Assembly (NCBI GenBank): GCA_034429695.1
Contig: DAOUGC010000160.1
Coordinates: forward strand, 1-19,166
Direction: 5' to 3'
From: DAOUGC01 sp034429695
GTDB taxonomy: Bacteria; Chloroflexota; Anaerolineae; Anaerolineales; Anaerolineaceae
DNA length: 19,166 bases
Shown here: in pieces, positions 1 to 7,151 of the stretch
Position numbering within the stretch: position 1 is the stretch's first letter
Layout: each line of letters starts with the position of its first letter
The notes under the pieces: model-generated
The model's database searches: none
What the model was told of the DNA's origin: nothing
What the model saw: the letters and a program-made list of their open reading frames with translations, nothing else
Program-made: the position numbers and the translations under genes

Positions 1-39
1 CCCGATTTTCCCTGTCTTATTCAATAAGTATAAACCCGA

Positions 40-68
40 GGAGCGGGTTGGGTTTTCCAACCCGCTCC
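40..68. terminator. Perfect 12-bp hairpin, possible transcription terminator
   Basis: A 12-bp perfect inverted repeat (40-51 paired with 57-68, stem GGAGCGGGTTGG) closes a 5-base loop. No clear T-run follows on either strand, so it is not a textbook intrinsic terminator. It probably ends transcription of a gene lying left of the window. The left arm can also pair with bases 34-39 (AACCCG with CGGGTT at 45-50), giving a weaker competing hairpin. Confidence 0.4.
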
Positions 69-126
69 ACACGGTCATCTGGTTGTGCCCAATGGCCAGA
101 TGCCAGGAAACAATAAAACATTAAGG

Positions 127-157
127 AAAAACCGGGAAGGTCAGGGAGCCTTCCCGG
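127..157 (-). terminator. Intrinsic terminator-like hairpin, minus strand
   Basis: A 9-bp perfect stem (CCGGGAAGG at 132-140 with CCTTCCCGG at 149-157) closes an 8-base loop. Read on the minus strand it is followed at once by a run of five Ts (127-131), which is the layout of a rho-independent terminator. No minus-strand protein gene lies between it and the plus-strand gene at 414. It may therefore end a short untranslated or antisense transcript, or act as a hairpin for plus-strand transcripts arriving from outside the window. Confidence 0.45.
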
Positions 158-279
158 AAATCTGAAGTGTCTATTCCCCCATCCTGACTTCAGTATTTTT
201 TGATAATACCAATAAGGTATACAGTAAAGGTTCGACCAGTAAGTTGTTACCGTTATTCGTTACCGATATTTATAGACCC

Positions 280-308
280 AGTATAAGCACGCCGCTTCAG
301 ATGGACAA
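280..308 (-). promoter_or_regulatory. Possible minus-strand promoter in the first intergenic region
   Basis: On the minus strand, TTGTCC (303-308) and TATACT (280-285) are separated by exactly 17 bases, a fair sigma70-type match. Transcription would start near 273 and run into the hairpin with T-run at 127-157, giving a transcript of about 150 bases. Such short motifs occur by chance, so this is a candidate only. Confidence 0.3.
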
Positions 309-350
309 CCTCCGAATGGGTGATTTCACCCCCCCTCCGAAGGGGTGATT
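309..350. repeat. 17-bp direct repeat upstream of the C39 peptidase gene
   Basis: The 17-mer CCTCCGAATGGGTGATT (309-325) recurs at 334-350 with one change (T to G). The copies are 25 bp apart, start to start. The second copy also contributes to a 7-bp hairpin (TCACCCC 326-332 with GGGGTGA 342-348). The block ends about 50 bp upstream of the putative -10 of the gene at 414, a plausible place for a tandem regulator-binding site. No regulator can be named. Confidence 0.5.
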
Positions 351-398
351 ATTGGTCATCAGGTGTGGGTTTCATGCGGTTAATCAGGCTGCTTTTGC

Positions 399-407
399 TG
401 GTACAAT
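399..407 (+). promoter_or_regulatory. Extended -10 promoter of the C39 peptidase gene, possibly leaderless
   Basis: TGGTACAAT (399-407) matches the extended -10 pattern TGnTAtAAT. The best -35 is weak (TTAATC at 380-385, 16-base spacer), as is usual for extended -10 promoters. The ATG at 414 begins seven bases after the last -10 base, where transcription would normally start. There is no Shine-Dalgarno sequence before it, so the message would be leaderless or nearly so. Confidence 0.55.
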
Positions 408-413
408 GCCAGA

Positions 414-1706
414 ATGAATGGATTATCGGTAAAGCGCTCATTATTATTGTGCTTGGGCGGCATGGCCGCCATGCTGCTCATTCTGGGTTTGGTTTACCAG
501 ATACCGGCAGTGCAAAACCGACTGGCCTGGCGCTTTGACGTGGCTCTGACAGCCCTGCGCATGGGCAATGACGCAGTGGGTGGGGTTCCCACCCTTGCGA
601 CGGTTACCACCCTTACCCCACTTCCCGGCCTGTCCGCGTCCGATCCGTACCCGGCGGCATTGGCGTCCACCCCGACCCCGGCGGTTGAGGAATCCTCCGT
701 GCCTTTCACCACCCCTACGGTTGTTCCGCAACCCACCGCCACATTGCCCCCACCGCCTGTTGCCGTCCGGCTGGAGCCGCCCCCGTACGAATTACAGGAC
801 TGGAACAATTGCGGTCCTGCCGCGCTATCCATGTATCTTAATTACTTTGGATGGGGTGGAACCCAGCAGGATGTGGCCAGTGTGGTCAAGCCGTTGCGAG
901 CCGACCGTAACGTTAATATTGATGAGCTGGTTCATTATGTTGGCACCGAAGTCACTTATTTGAATGCCATTTACCGTGTGGATGGCGACATTGAGACCCT
1001 GAAACGATTGCTGGCAGCGGGCCTGCCGGTCATGGTGGAAGAGACCCATCACTTTACCGAACCGTTTTGGACCAATGACGATCTTTGGTCGGGGCATTAT
1101 TTGTTGATCACCGCATATGATGATCAATTGAAGGCGTTCACCGGACAGGATTCCTTTGTTTCTGCAGATCGGGTGATGGCATACCGCGATCTGGATGCCA
1201 ACTGGCAGGCTTTCAACCGCGCGTATATTGTGGTGTACCCCCCTGATATGAGCGCGAGTGTGCAGGCCATTCTGGGGGATGACTGGGATGTGGATGCCAA
1301 TCGCCGTAATGCACTTGAAACTGCCCGGCGCGAGACTGACCAGACCCCGGATAATGCTTTTGCCTGGTTTAACCTGGGCAGCAATCTGACTTACTTTGAA
1401 CAGTACAACGAGGCCGCTGCCGCTTATGATACCGCCCGCCAGATCGGATTGCCGCAGCGCATGTTGCGTTATCAGTTTGGGCTTTTTCTGGCTTATTTCC
1501 ATGCCGGACGCAACCAGGATCTGCTGGCTTTGACCGAGTACGCTCTTAAAATCACACCCAACTCAGAAGAGGCGTTGTTGTGGCGCGGCTGGGCACTCTA
1601 CCGCGATGGCGACACCCCTGCGGCGCTCAGCTCCTTTAACGCTGCACTGGAAGCACACCCCGGTTATGGTGATGCCATCTACGCAATTAATTATTTGAAC
1701 CAGTGA
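414..1706 (+). CDS. Membrane-anchored C39-like cysteine peptidase with C-terminal TPRs
   Basis: The 430-residue protein has a short basic N-terminus and a hydrophobic helix (about residues 9-30) that should act as signal or anchor. A Pro/Thr-rich linker (about 58-125) follows, of the kind found in proteins exposed outside the membrane. Residues about 126-277 form a peptidase C39-type (papain-like) domain: the nucleophile is Cys133 in NNCGPAA, the His is His228 in GHYLLI, and Asp246 in GQDSF fits the third residue. The C-terminal part (about 312-420) holds two to three tetratricopeptide repeats, for example AWFNLGSNLTYFEQYNEAAA and ALLWRGWALYRDGDTPAALS. In known C39 proteins this fold cleaves leader peptides at double-glycine sites; here no ABC transporter is fused or adjacent, so the substrate is unknown. 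The ATG at 414 is chosen because it starts directly before the signal helix. A plus-strand peptidase-like gene follows 86 bases downstream. Confidence 0.85.
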   Translation: MNGLSVKRSLLLCLGGMAAMLLILGLVYQIPAVQNRLAWRFDVALTALRMGNDAVGGVPTLATVTTLTPLPGLSASDPYPAALASTPTPAVEESSVPFTTPTVVPQPTATLPPPPVAVRLEPPPYELQDWNNCGPAALSMYLNYFGWGGTQQDVASVVKPLRADRNVNIDELVHYVGTEVTYLNAIYRVDGDIETLKRLLAAGLPVMVEETHHFTEPFWTNDDLWSGHYLLITAYDDQLKAFTGQDSFVSADRVMAYRDLDANWQAFNRAYIVVYPPDMSASVQAILGDDWDVDANRRNALETARRETDQTPDNAFAWFNLGSNLTYFEQYNEAAAAYDTARQIGLPQRMLRYQFGLFLAYFHAGRNQDLLALTEYALKITPNSEEALLWRGWALYRDGDTPAALSSFNAALEAHPGYGDAIYAINYLNQ

Positions 1707-1732
1707 CGCATTAGGGCGAATCGCTGAATTTT

Positions 1733-1741
1733 TGCTACAAT
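1733..1741 (+). promoter_or_regulatory. Extended -10 promoter before the HExxH protein gene
   Basis: TGCTACAAT (1733-1741) is a second TGnTACAAT element, like the one at 399-407. It lies in the 86-base gap between the first two genes. Transcription would start near 1748, leaving a leader of about 45 bases with an AGGA ribosome-binding site just before the ATG at 1793. No good -35 is visible (TTAGGG at 1711-1716 has a 19-base spacer). Confidence 0.45.
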
Positions 1742-1792
1742 AAGTCATTCGCCCCATGTTCGCCAGGCGAGGATACCTTTTCAGGAAACCTT

Positions 1793-3160
1793 ATGAGCAA
1801 ACGAATTGTCTTATCACTACTGGCGCTGCTGCTGGCCGCCTGTCTGTTATGTAGTGTCCTGTTGATTGCCGCTGCCGCGCTGGTGTTTGCGGAAGGCGGG
1901 TTGCAATTGCAATCGTCGAATGAGCCGCTTGTGCAGGTGGAAATGCTGGTGGAGGATCACCCCGGTATTTCCAACAGCGATTACGAGCGCATGATCGCCA
2001 CACAGATCGACGTGGTGCGTATGCGCGGTTTGCAGCCCCTGTTTGGGTTGGAGCGCCATCAAATTGGGCGTGACGAGCTGGGCGAAATGGTGATCAACGA
2101 TTTTTTTGTTGATTACACCGCTGAAGACGCCGGTGAGGACGTGGCCGTGTTGTCGGCGATGGGCATGGTGGAACCCGGCTTTGACCTGTATCAATTGTAC
2201 GTGGACCTGTATACCGAGCAGATCGCCGGTTTTTATGACCCCGCAACCAAGGAGATGTATGTGGTGGGCGATGAGGGCTTTGGGGCGATTGAGCGCCTGA
2301 CCTACGCCCATGAGTACGTGCACGTGCTGCAGGATCAACATTATGATCTGAACAACGGCATGGGTATGGACGATGAAACCTGCGAAGCCGACCCTGAATA
2401 CTGCACGGCGGTGCAGGCTCTGATCGAAGGCGACGCTTCGCTGGTGCAAACCTGGTGGTTCCTTGAAAATTCCACCCAGCAGGAACAACTGGCCGTGCAG
2501 GAATTTTATGCCACCTATTCCAGCCCGGTGCTGGATTCTTCGCCGCTCTACATGCAGGATATGCTGCAGTTTCCATATATGCAGGGCATGGAGTTTGTCA
2601 ACACCCTCTACGACCTGGGCGGATGGGAAATGGTGGACGCCGCCTACGCCAACCCGCCTGTTTCAACCGAGCAAATTCTGCACCCGGACCGCTATCCCCT
2701 GGATGTGCCTGCTGACGTTGCCCTGCCGGATATTGCCGCCCTGCTGGATGGCACCTGGCAAAAAATTGACGACAGCATGATGGGGGAATATGCATCCTAC
2801 CTGCTGCTGGCGCGCGGTTGGATGAGCGAAACCCGCCAGAGCGAGGCAGCCGCCCGCGCCGCGGTGGACGGCTGGAGTGGAGACCATTACGCGGTTTACC
2901 TGCAGCCCGAAAGTGGAAGCAGCATTTATCTGCAACGCTGGCAATGGGATGACAAATCCGAGAGCAGGGAATTCTGGAAAACGTTTAAGGATTATGCCGT
3001 GGCGCGTTGGGGGGAGCCGTTTGAGCAGGGCAACCTTTATGCCTGGCATAGTGCCGTGGATGGCGCGGTTCTGGCTCAAATGGTGAACAATCAAGTGTTC
3101 TGGGTGATGGCGCCGGATGAAGACCTGGCGCAAACGCTGCTGAACAAGATCATCGAATAA
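1793..3160 (+). CDS. Membrane-anchored HExxH metallopeptidase-like protein (Hvo_1808-like)
   Basis: The 455-residue protein begins with a long hydrophobic segment (about 5-33), likely a signal anchor that places the rest outside the membrane. A lipobox-like LAAC ends at Cys17, but hydrophobicity continues well past it, so a lipoprotein is less likely. A zincin motif HEYVH gives His173, Glu174 and His177, followed by LQDQHYDL. A conserved IEGDAS (Glu212) lies about 35 residues on and is the probable third zinc ligand. Later blocks QILHPDRY (295-301), MGEYASYLLL (330-339) and DGWSGDHYAVY (359-369) match my recollection of the uncharacterised 'Hvo_1808-like/DUF6782 putative metallopeptidase' proteins of haloarchaea and Chloroflexota. 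Peptidase activity is inferred from the motif, and the substrate is unknown. An AGGA site precedes the ATG. The HAD gene starts 25 bases after the stop. Confidence 0.8.
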   Translation: MSKRIVLSLLALLLAACLLCSVLLIAAAALVFAEGGLQLQSSNEPLVQVEMLVEDHPGISNSDYERMIATQIDVVRMRGLQPLFGLERHQIGRDELGEMVINDFFVDYTAEDAGEDVAVLSAMGMVEPGFDLYQLYVDLYTEQIAGFYDPATKEMYVVGDEGFGAIERLTYAHEYVHVLQDQHYDLNNGMGMDDETCEADPEYCTAVQALIEGDASLVQTWWFLENSTQQEQLAVQEFYATYSSPVLDSSPLYMQDMLQFPYMQGMEFVNTLYDLGGWEMVDAAYANPPVSTEQILHPDRYPLDVPADVALPDIAALLDGTWQKIDDSMMGEYASYLLLARGWMSETRQSEAAARAAVDGWSGDHYAVYLQPESGSSIYLQRWQWDDKSESREFWKTFKDYAVARWGEPFEQGNLYAWHSAVDGAVLAQMVNNQVFWVMAPDEDLAQTLLNKIIE

Positions 3161-3185
3161 TCTTGATCCTTCATGGAGGCCAGAC

Positions 3186-3884
3186 GTGCCGCTCGATCTC
3201 TCCCGCATTAAAGCCCTGTGTTTTGACGTTGATGGAACGCTGAGTGACACCGACGACCAGTGGGTGCAGCGCATGGAAAAGCTGCTTCACCCGCTGCGTG
3301 GCTTGTTCCCCGGTGGTCAAACCCGGCCCTTTTGCCGCTGGACAGTGATGGGCATGGAAACACCGGGCAACCTGGTTTATCACGCCCTGGATCGGGTGGG
3401 ACTGGATGACGAGGTGGGGCGGCTGTTTAACTTGATGGCAAAAGCCCGTTCGCATCGTCCTTCGCATGCTTTCATGCTCATCCCCGGGGTGGATGGCGCA
3501 CTGAAACGCCTGTTCGGGCGTTTTCCCATGTGCGTTGTATCCGCCAGGGATGAGGGCAGCACGTTGAGTTTTCTGGAGCAATACAGCCTGCGTTCCATGT
3601 TCGTGCCCGTGGTTACATCGCAAACCTGTGCCTATACCAAACCGTTTCCTCACCCGGTATTGTGGGCGGCTGAGCAGATGGGCGTACCGGCTTCGCAATG
3701 TTTGATGATTGGCGACACCACGGTGGATATTCGCGCCGGAAAGGCCGCCGGGGCGCAAACGGTGGGGGTGCTGTGCGGGTTTGGCAATCGAAAAGAATTG
3801 GAGCGCGCCGGGGCAGACCTGGTGCTTGATTGTACCGCCGACCTGGCGGATGTTTTGCTGGGTGTTCAACCGGAAATGCAATAA
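3186..3884 (+). CDS. HAD-superfamily hydrolase (phosphatase-like), GTG start
   Basis: The 232-residue cytoplasmic protein carries all four HAD motifs. Motif I is FDVDGTLSD, with nucleophile Asp14 and acid/base Asp16. Motif II is Ser119 in VVSARD. Motif III is Lys152 in YTKPFPHP. Motif IV is MIGDTTVDIRAGKAAG with Asp177 and Asp181, the magnesium ligands. The helical cap between motifs I and II is the small C1 type of phosphoglycolate phosphatase- or beta-phosphoglucomutase-like enzymes, but its sequence does not fix a substrate. The start is GTG at 3186, supported by a strong GGAGG at 3175-3179 with 6-base spacing; motif I begins soon after. It lies 25 bases after the metallopeptidase-like gene and 15 bases before the methyltransferase gene, so co-transcription is likely. 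Confidence 0.85.
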   Translation: MPLDLSRIKALCFDVDGTLSDTDDQWVQRMEKLLHPLRGLFPGGQTRPFCRWTVMGMETPGNLVYHALDRVGLDDEVGRLFNLMAKARSHRPSHAFMLIPGVDGALKRLFGRFPMCVVSARDEGSTLSFLEQYSLRSMFVPVVTSQTCAYTKPFPHPVLWAAEQMGVPASQCLMIGDTTVDIRAGKAAGAQTVGVLCGFGNRKELERAGADLVLDCTADLADVLLGVQPEMQ

Positions 3885-3899
3885 CACAGGGAAGCAACA

Positions 3900-4667
3900 A
3901 TGGATATTCGCGCCTATAATCGGGATGCATGGAACAAACAGGTGGAAGCAGGTAACCGCTGGACGGTTCCGGTGACGCCGGAGGAGATCGCTGCTGCGCG
4001 CCGGGGGGAGTGGAGCCTGGTGCTCACGCCGACCAAAATCGTGCCGCGTGAGTGGTATCCGCCGATCAGCGGTTGCGATGTGTTGTGTCTGGCTTCAGGC
4101 GGCGGGCAGCAGGGGCCCATTCTGGCGGCAGCCGGGGCAAATGTGACCGTGCTGGATAACTCTCCGCGCCAGTTGGAGCGTGACCGCCAGGTGGCTGAAC
4201 GCGAGGGCTTGACCATTCGCACGCTGGAAGGCGATATGCGCGACCTGTCTGTCTTTGCCGATGCGAGCTTTGACCTGGTGTTTCACCCGGTGTCCAACAT
4301 CTTTGTGGATGACATTCTGGTGGTGTGGCGCGAAGCCTACCGCGTGCTGCGCCCGGGCGGGGTGCTGCTGGCAGGCATTGTCAACCCTACAAATTACATT
4401 TTTGATGCCGATCAGCTTGACGCCGGGGTGATCGAGCTCAGGCATACCCTGCCGTATTCAGATGTGGAAAGCCTGAGCGTTGAGAAGCGCAAGGAGTACG
4501 AAGAAAACGGCTCACCGCTGGAGTGGAGCCACAGTTTTGAAGAGCAGCTCGGCGGGCAAATGCAGGCGGGTTTTCACATGGTGGGGTTCTTTGAGGATCG
4601 CGACCCGGAATCACCGCTGTATGCGTGGATGCCGACCTTCTTCGCCACACGGGCGGTTAAGGGGTAG
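3900..4667 (+). CDS. Class I SAM-dependent methyltransferase
   Basis: The 255-residue protein has a Rossmann-type methyltransferase core. Motif I is VLCLASGGGQQ (61-71), the SAM-binding glycine loop. Asp86 in VTVLDNS binds the SAM ribose. EGDMRDL (110-116) contacts adenine, and DLVFHPVSN (125-133) is the motif IV region. The post-core VLRPGG (149-154) is typical. The N-terminal block (about 1-55, with WTVPVT and LTPTKIVPREWYPP) recurs in a widespread uncharacterised methyltransferase family whose acceptor is not known to me. The ATG is preceded by AGGGA at suitable spacing. It is the last gene of the plus-strand group and is followed by a strong hairpin terminator. Confidence 0.85.
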   Translation: MDIRAYNRDAWNKQVEAGNRWTVPVTPEEIAAARRGEWSLVLTPTKIVPREWYPPISGCDVLCLASGGGQQGPILAAAGANVTVLDNSPRQLERDRQVAEREGLTIRTLEGDMRDLSVFADASFDLVFHPVSNIFVDDILVVWREAYRVLRPGGVLLAGIVNPTNYIFDADQLDAGVIELRHTLPYSDVESLSVEKRKEYEENGSPLEWSHSFEEQLGGQMQAGFHMVGFFEDRDPESPLYAWMPTFFATRAVKG

Positions 4668-4681
4668 GCTGGGCTCTGGAT

Positions 4682-4724
4682 AAACCAAAAGTGGGCTGGA
4701 GGTTCTCCAGCCCACTTTTGGTTT
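4682..4724. terminator. Bidirectional intrinsic terminator between convergent genes
   Basis: A perfect 20-bp stem (4682-4701 with 4705-4724) closes a 3-base loop. The outer stem is A-rich on the left and T-rich on the right (CTTTTGGTTTT at 4714-4724), so both strands show a T-rich tail. It sits between the methyltransferase stop (4667) and the stop of the minus-strand membrane gene (4733), and would end transcription from both sides. Confidence 0.85.
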
Positions 4725-4732
4725 TGATGGCA

Positions 4733-5209
4733 TCAAAATGTAATCCCGAATAACCGCAGCAGCGGGCGGCCGTGTTCAAAGAATGGCCAGGGGATGGCGG
4801 CCAAAATCAGCAGTACAGAGACCACAAACCAGATGGCTGTGCGGCGGTGACGGACAACGCTTGCATCGACGCGTTTTGCCATGGAACGCCCAACGTGGGC
4901 GACGATGGCTGCGATCACCATGATCGCCAGGTGCTCCATGACGAAAAAGCGGGTCGCTCCGTCGCCCATGGCAGCCGAGAAGTTCGCCAGGGCAATGCGC
5001 GTGTACGTGCCGGGGAAAATGTACAGGATGATGCCTAGCAGGATCTGAATGTCGAGGATCATGGTGAACAACAACCCGGCGCGGTCGTCACGGGCGGTCC
5101 ATTCCTTCTTTCCGAACCAGCCTGAGAAGGCGCGCACCAGCGCCAGCACTGCAAAGATGATCACCAGCCAGCGGGCGATGTTGTGAAGCGTGAGTAAAAA
5201 TGCAGCCAT
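4733..5209 (-). CDS. Four-helix membrane protein, 'cytochrome B-like' family
   Basis: The 158-residue protein has about four hydrophobic helices (roughly residues 10-28, 45-64, 90-107 and 125-142). The pattern LTLHNIARW near the N-terminus, a helix with ILDIQILLGIILY, and FFVMEHLAIM...AHVGRS resembles small uncharacterised proteins often labelled 'cytochrome B' in Bacteroidota and Chloroflexota. His9, His93 and His105 are candidate haem or metal ligands inside membrane helices; that role is inference. The start is ATG at 5209: a near-perfect GGAGG (5216-5220) lies 6 bases upstream. A longer reading frame to 5296 would begin inside the promoter. The gene is monocistronic, with its own promoter and the terminator at 4682-4724. 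Confidence 0.75.
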   Translation of the reverse strand: MAAFLLTLHNIARWLVIIFAVLALVRAFSGWFGKKEWTARDDRAGLLFTMILDIQILLGIILYIFPGTYTRIALANFSAAMGDGATRFFVMEHLAIMVIAAIVAHVGRSMAKRVDASVVRHRRTAIWFVVSVLLILAAIPWPFFEHGRPLLRLFGITF

Positions 5210-5267
5210 TACTTTCCTCCCTGTTTGAATTGTGCAATTGTGAAATTCCACCCAATCGGTCAAAATC

Positions 5268-5296
5268 ATCATAGTATATTGCGGGATGAAAAGCAA
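5268..5296 (-). promoter_or_regulatory. Sigma70-type promoter of the four-helix membrane protein gene
   Basis: On the minus strand, TTGCTT (5291-5296) and TATGAT (5268-5273) are separated by exactly 17 bases. Transcription would start near 5261, leaving a leader of about 50 bases that ends in the GGAGG site and the ATG at 5209. Its position supports the shorter start. Confidence 0.6.
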
Positions 5297-5309
5297 GCAG
5301 AGAGGCAGC

Positions 5310-5365
5310 GTTGAGACAAAATTTCACCTGAAAGGTTGAGCGCGGCATCATCCCCCGCCGTTGAG
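5310..5365. repeat. Three GTTGAG hexamers at exact 25-bp spacing
   Basis: GTTGAG occurs at 5310-5315, 5335-5340 and 5360-5365, each 25 bp from the next. The block lies between the treZ stop and the -35 of the membrane protein gene, about 50-105 bp upstream of that gene's predicted start of transcription. It could be a phased activator site or chance. Confidence 0.35.
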
Positions 5366-5387
5366 ATGGGATAGCCCCGTCCGTCTC

Positions 5388-7124
5388 TCATCCGGTCAAT
5401 AAAATGCCGACAGATTCTGACGGCAGGTACAGGCTGTCGCCATCCACGCTCACCCCTGGCACAGACGATAGCAGCACCTGCGCATCTGACGCCAGGTTCA
5501 GGCTGAGTTCGTGGTCAACCTCGTCGAAGTTGACCGCCACCAGCACCGGCCCGCGTGTCATCACCAGCCAGCTCTCATCTTCATCAAAATCCACGTTGAT
5601 AAACTCAAAACTGCCGTCGCTGAGGTACGGCAGGCGGGCGCGCAGGGCGATCAGATCTTGATACCACTTCAACACCCCGGCGTGCGGTTTGTGGTTGACC
5701 TCATCCCAGTTGAGCATGGAACGCTCAAAAGTCTCCAACGATTGGGGATCGGGGACTTCATCCGGTTCCCAGCCAAAGTAAGCAAAATCCTTGCGCCTGC
5801 CCTGTGTGATGGCCTGCCCCAGTTCCTGATCGGTATGGTCGGTGAAATACAGGAAAGGTGTGGATGCCGCCCATTCCTCACCCATGAACAGCATGGGGAT
5901 GAAAGGCGCGGTGAGCACCAGGGCTGCGCCGATCTTTGCGCGGTCCATGCGCGTGATATGGCTGATGCGGTCACCCCTGGCGCGGTTGCCAATTTGATCG
6001 TGGTTTTGCAGGAAGCACACAAAGCGGTAAGCAGGCACGTCGGTGGGGGGGCGTCCGTGGGTGCGCTGGCGGAAGCTGGAATACTCACCATCGTATACAT
6101 AGGCATTGGTCAGTGATTTTGCCAGTTGCGCGATCTCGCCAAAGTCACGGTAGTATCCTGTGGACTCTCCACTCAGTACAGTGTGCAGGGCATGGTGAAA
6201 GTCATCACACCAGTGAGCATCCAACCCGTACCCACCGATATCAGGCGGGCGGATCATGCGGGGAGCATTAAGATCGCTTTCGGCGATCAGATAGCGTTGC
6301 CGCCGGGTCTGATTCTCCAGCATTTGCACTTCTTCTGCCATCTGTTCCAGAATGTGTACCGCGGAGTTGTCCATAATCAAATCGGCTGCATCCAGACGGA
6401 GTGCATCCATGTGATAATCGCGCAACCACATCAGGGCATTATCAATCACAAACCGGCGCACCTCATCCGAATCAGGACCATCAAAGTTCAACGCCTGTCC
6501 CCAGGGGGTGTGGTGCCGGTCGGTGAAGTAATTCCCAAACTGCGGCAGGTAATTGCCGTCAGGCCCCAGGTGGTTGTAGACCACATCAAGGATCACCCCC
6601 AGCCCGCGCGCATGACAGGCGTCCACCAGGCGTTTCAATCCATCCGGCCCACCGTAGGCTGCATGGGGCGCCCACAGGCTCACACCATCATAGCCCCAAC
6701 CGCGTTGTCCTGGGAAATGATTGACCGGCATCAGTTCAATGTATTGAATCCCCAGATCAAGCAGGTGACCCAGCCGGTCAATGGCGGAATCAAAGGTTCC
6801 CGGTGGGGTGAATGTGCCAATATGCAGTTCATACAGGATCGAAGCGCCAAGCGGCGGCGGGCGGAAGGTGGCATCGCGCCATTCAAAATGGCTGTGATCC
6901 ACCACCTGTGATGGCCCGTGCACTCCCTGGGGTTGCGAGGGTGAGCGCGGGTCGGGTAGTGGGTAGCCTCCATCCAACACATACTGGTACAAACTGCCAT
7001 GTTCAGCAGATGCTTCGTCAAGGCTCCACCAGCCGTCCTCCTCCGCCTGCATCAGGAGCAGGCGTTCATCCAGTTTTAAGCGCACCTGCTTTGCCAGCGG
7101 CGCCCAGACTTCAAACAGGGTCAT
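5388..7124 (-). CDS. treZ: Malto-oligosyltrehalose trehalohydrolase (TreZ)
   Basis: This 578-residue GH13 enzyme hydrolyses the alpha-1,4 bond next to the terminal trehalose unit of maltooligosyltrehalose, releasing trehalose in the cytoplasm. An N-terminal beta domain (about 1-90, FEVWAPLAKQVRLKL) precedes the (beta/alpha)8 barrel. Conserved regions are DVVYNH (180-185); ALRLDAAD with nucleophile Asp245; YLIAESDLN with acid/base Glu282; and LQNHDQIGNRARGDR with Asp376. AESDLN and NHDQIGNR are typical of TreZ and separate it from branching enzyme. A C-terminal beta domain (about 500-578) closes the protein. Length is normal for the family. A GGGAGGG site precedes the ATG. It is the third gene of the treX-treY-treZ operon, 27 bases after treY, and no gene is missing between them. 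Confidence 0.95.
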   Translation of the reverse strand: MTLFEVWAPLAKQVRLKLDERLLLMQAEEDGWWSLDEASAEHGSLYQYVLDGGYPLPDPRSPSQPQGVHGPSQVVDHSHFEWRDATFRPPPLGASILYELHIGTFTPPGTFDSAIDRLGHLLDLGIQYIELMPVNHFPGQRGWGYDGVSLWAPHAAYGGPDGLKRLVDACHARGLGVILDVVYNHLGPDGNYLPQFGNYFTDRHHTPWGQALNFDGPDSDEVRRFVIDNALMWLRDYHMDALRLDAADLIMDNSAVHILEQMAEEVQMLENQTRRQRYLIAESDLNAPRMIRPPDIGGYGLDAHWCDDFHHALHTVLSGESTGYYRDFGEIAQLAKSLTNAYVYDGEYSSFRQRTHGRPPTDVPAYRFVCFLQNHDQIGNRARGDRISHITRMDRAKIGAALVLTAPFIPMLFMGEEWAASTPFLYFTDHTDQELGQAITQGRRKDFAYFGWEPDEVPDPQSLETFERSMLNWDEVNHKPHAGVLKWYQDLIALRARLPYLSDGSFEFINVDFDEDESWLVMTRGPVLVAVNFDEVDHELSLNLASDAQVLLSSVPGVSVDGDSLYLPSESVGILLTG

Positions 7125-7151
7125 CGTTTCCCTCCCTGAGATGGTTATTGG

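Noticed and set aside
320..538. Short plus-strand reading frame overlapping the start of the C39 gene
   Set aside because: Most of it lies under the C39 coding sequence in another frame; it has no family resemblance and no good ribosome-binding site.
825..1502. Long minus-strand frame (225 codons) opposite the C39 gene
   Set aside because: Antisense shadow of a clearly coding domain with an intact catalytic triad; its translation looks like no protein family.
5221..5250. AATTGTG direct repeats in the leader of the membrane protein gene
   Set aside because: Short and AT-rich with imperfect symmetry; chance is likely.
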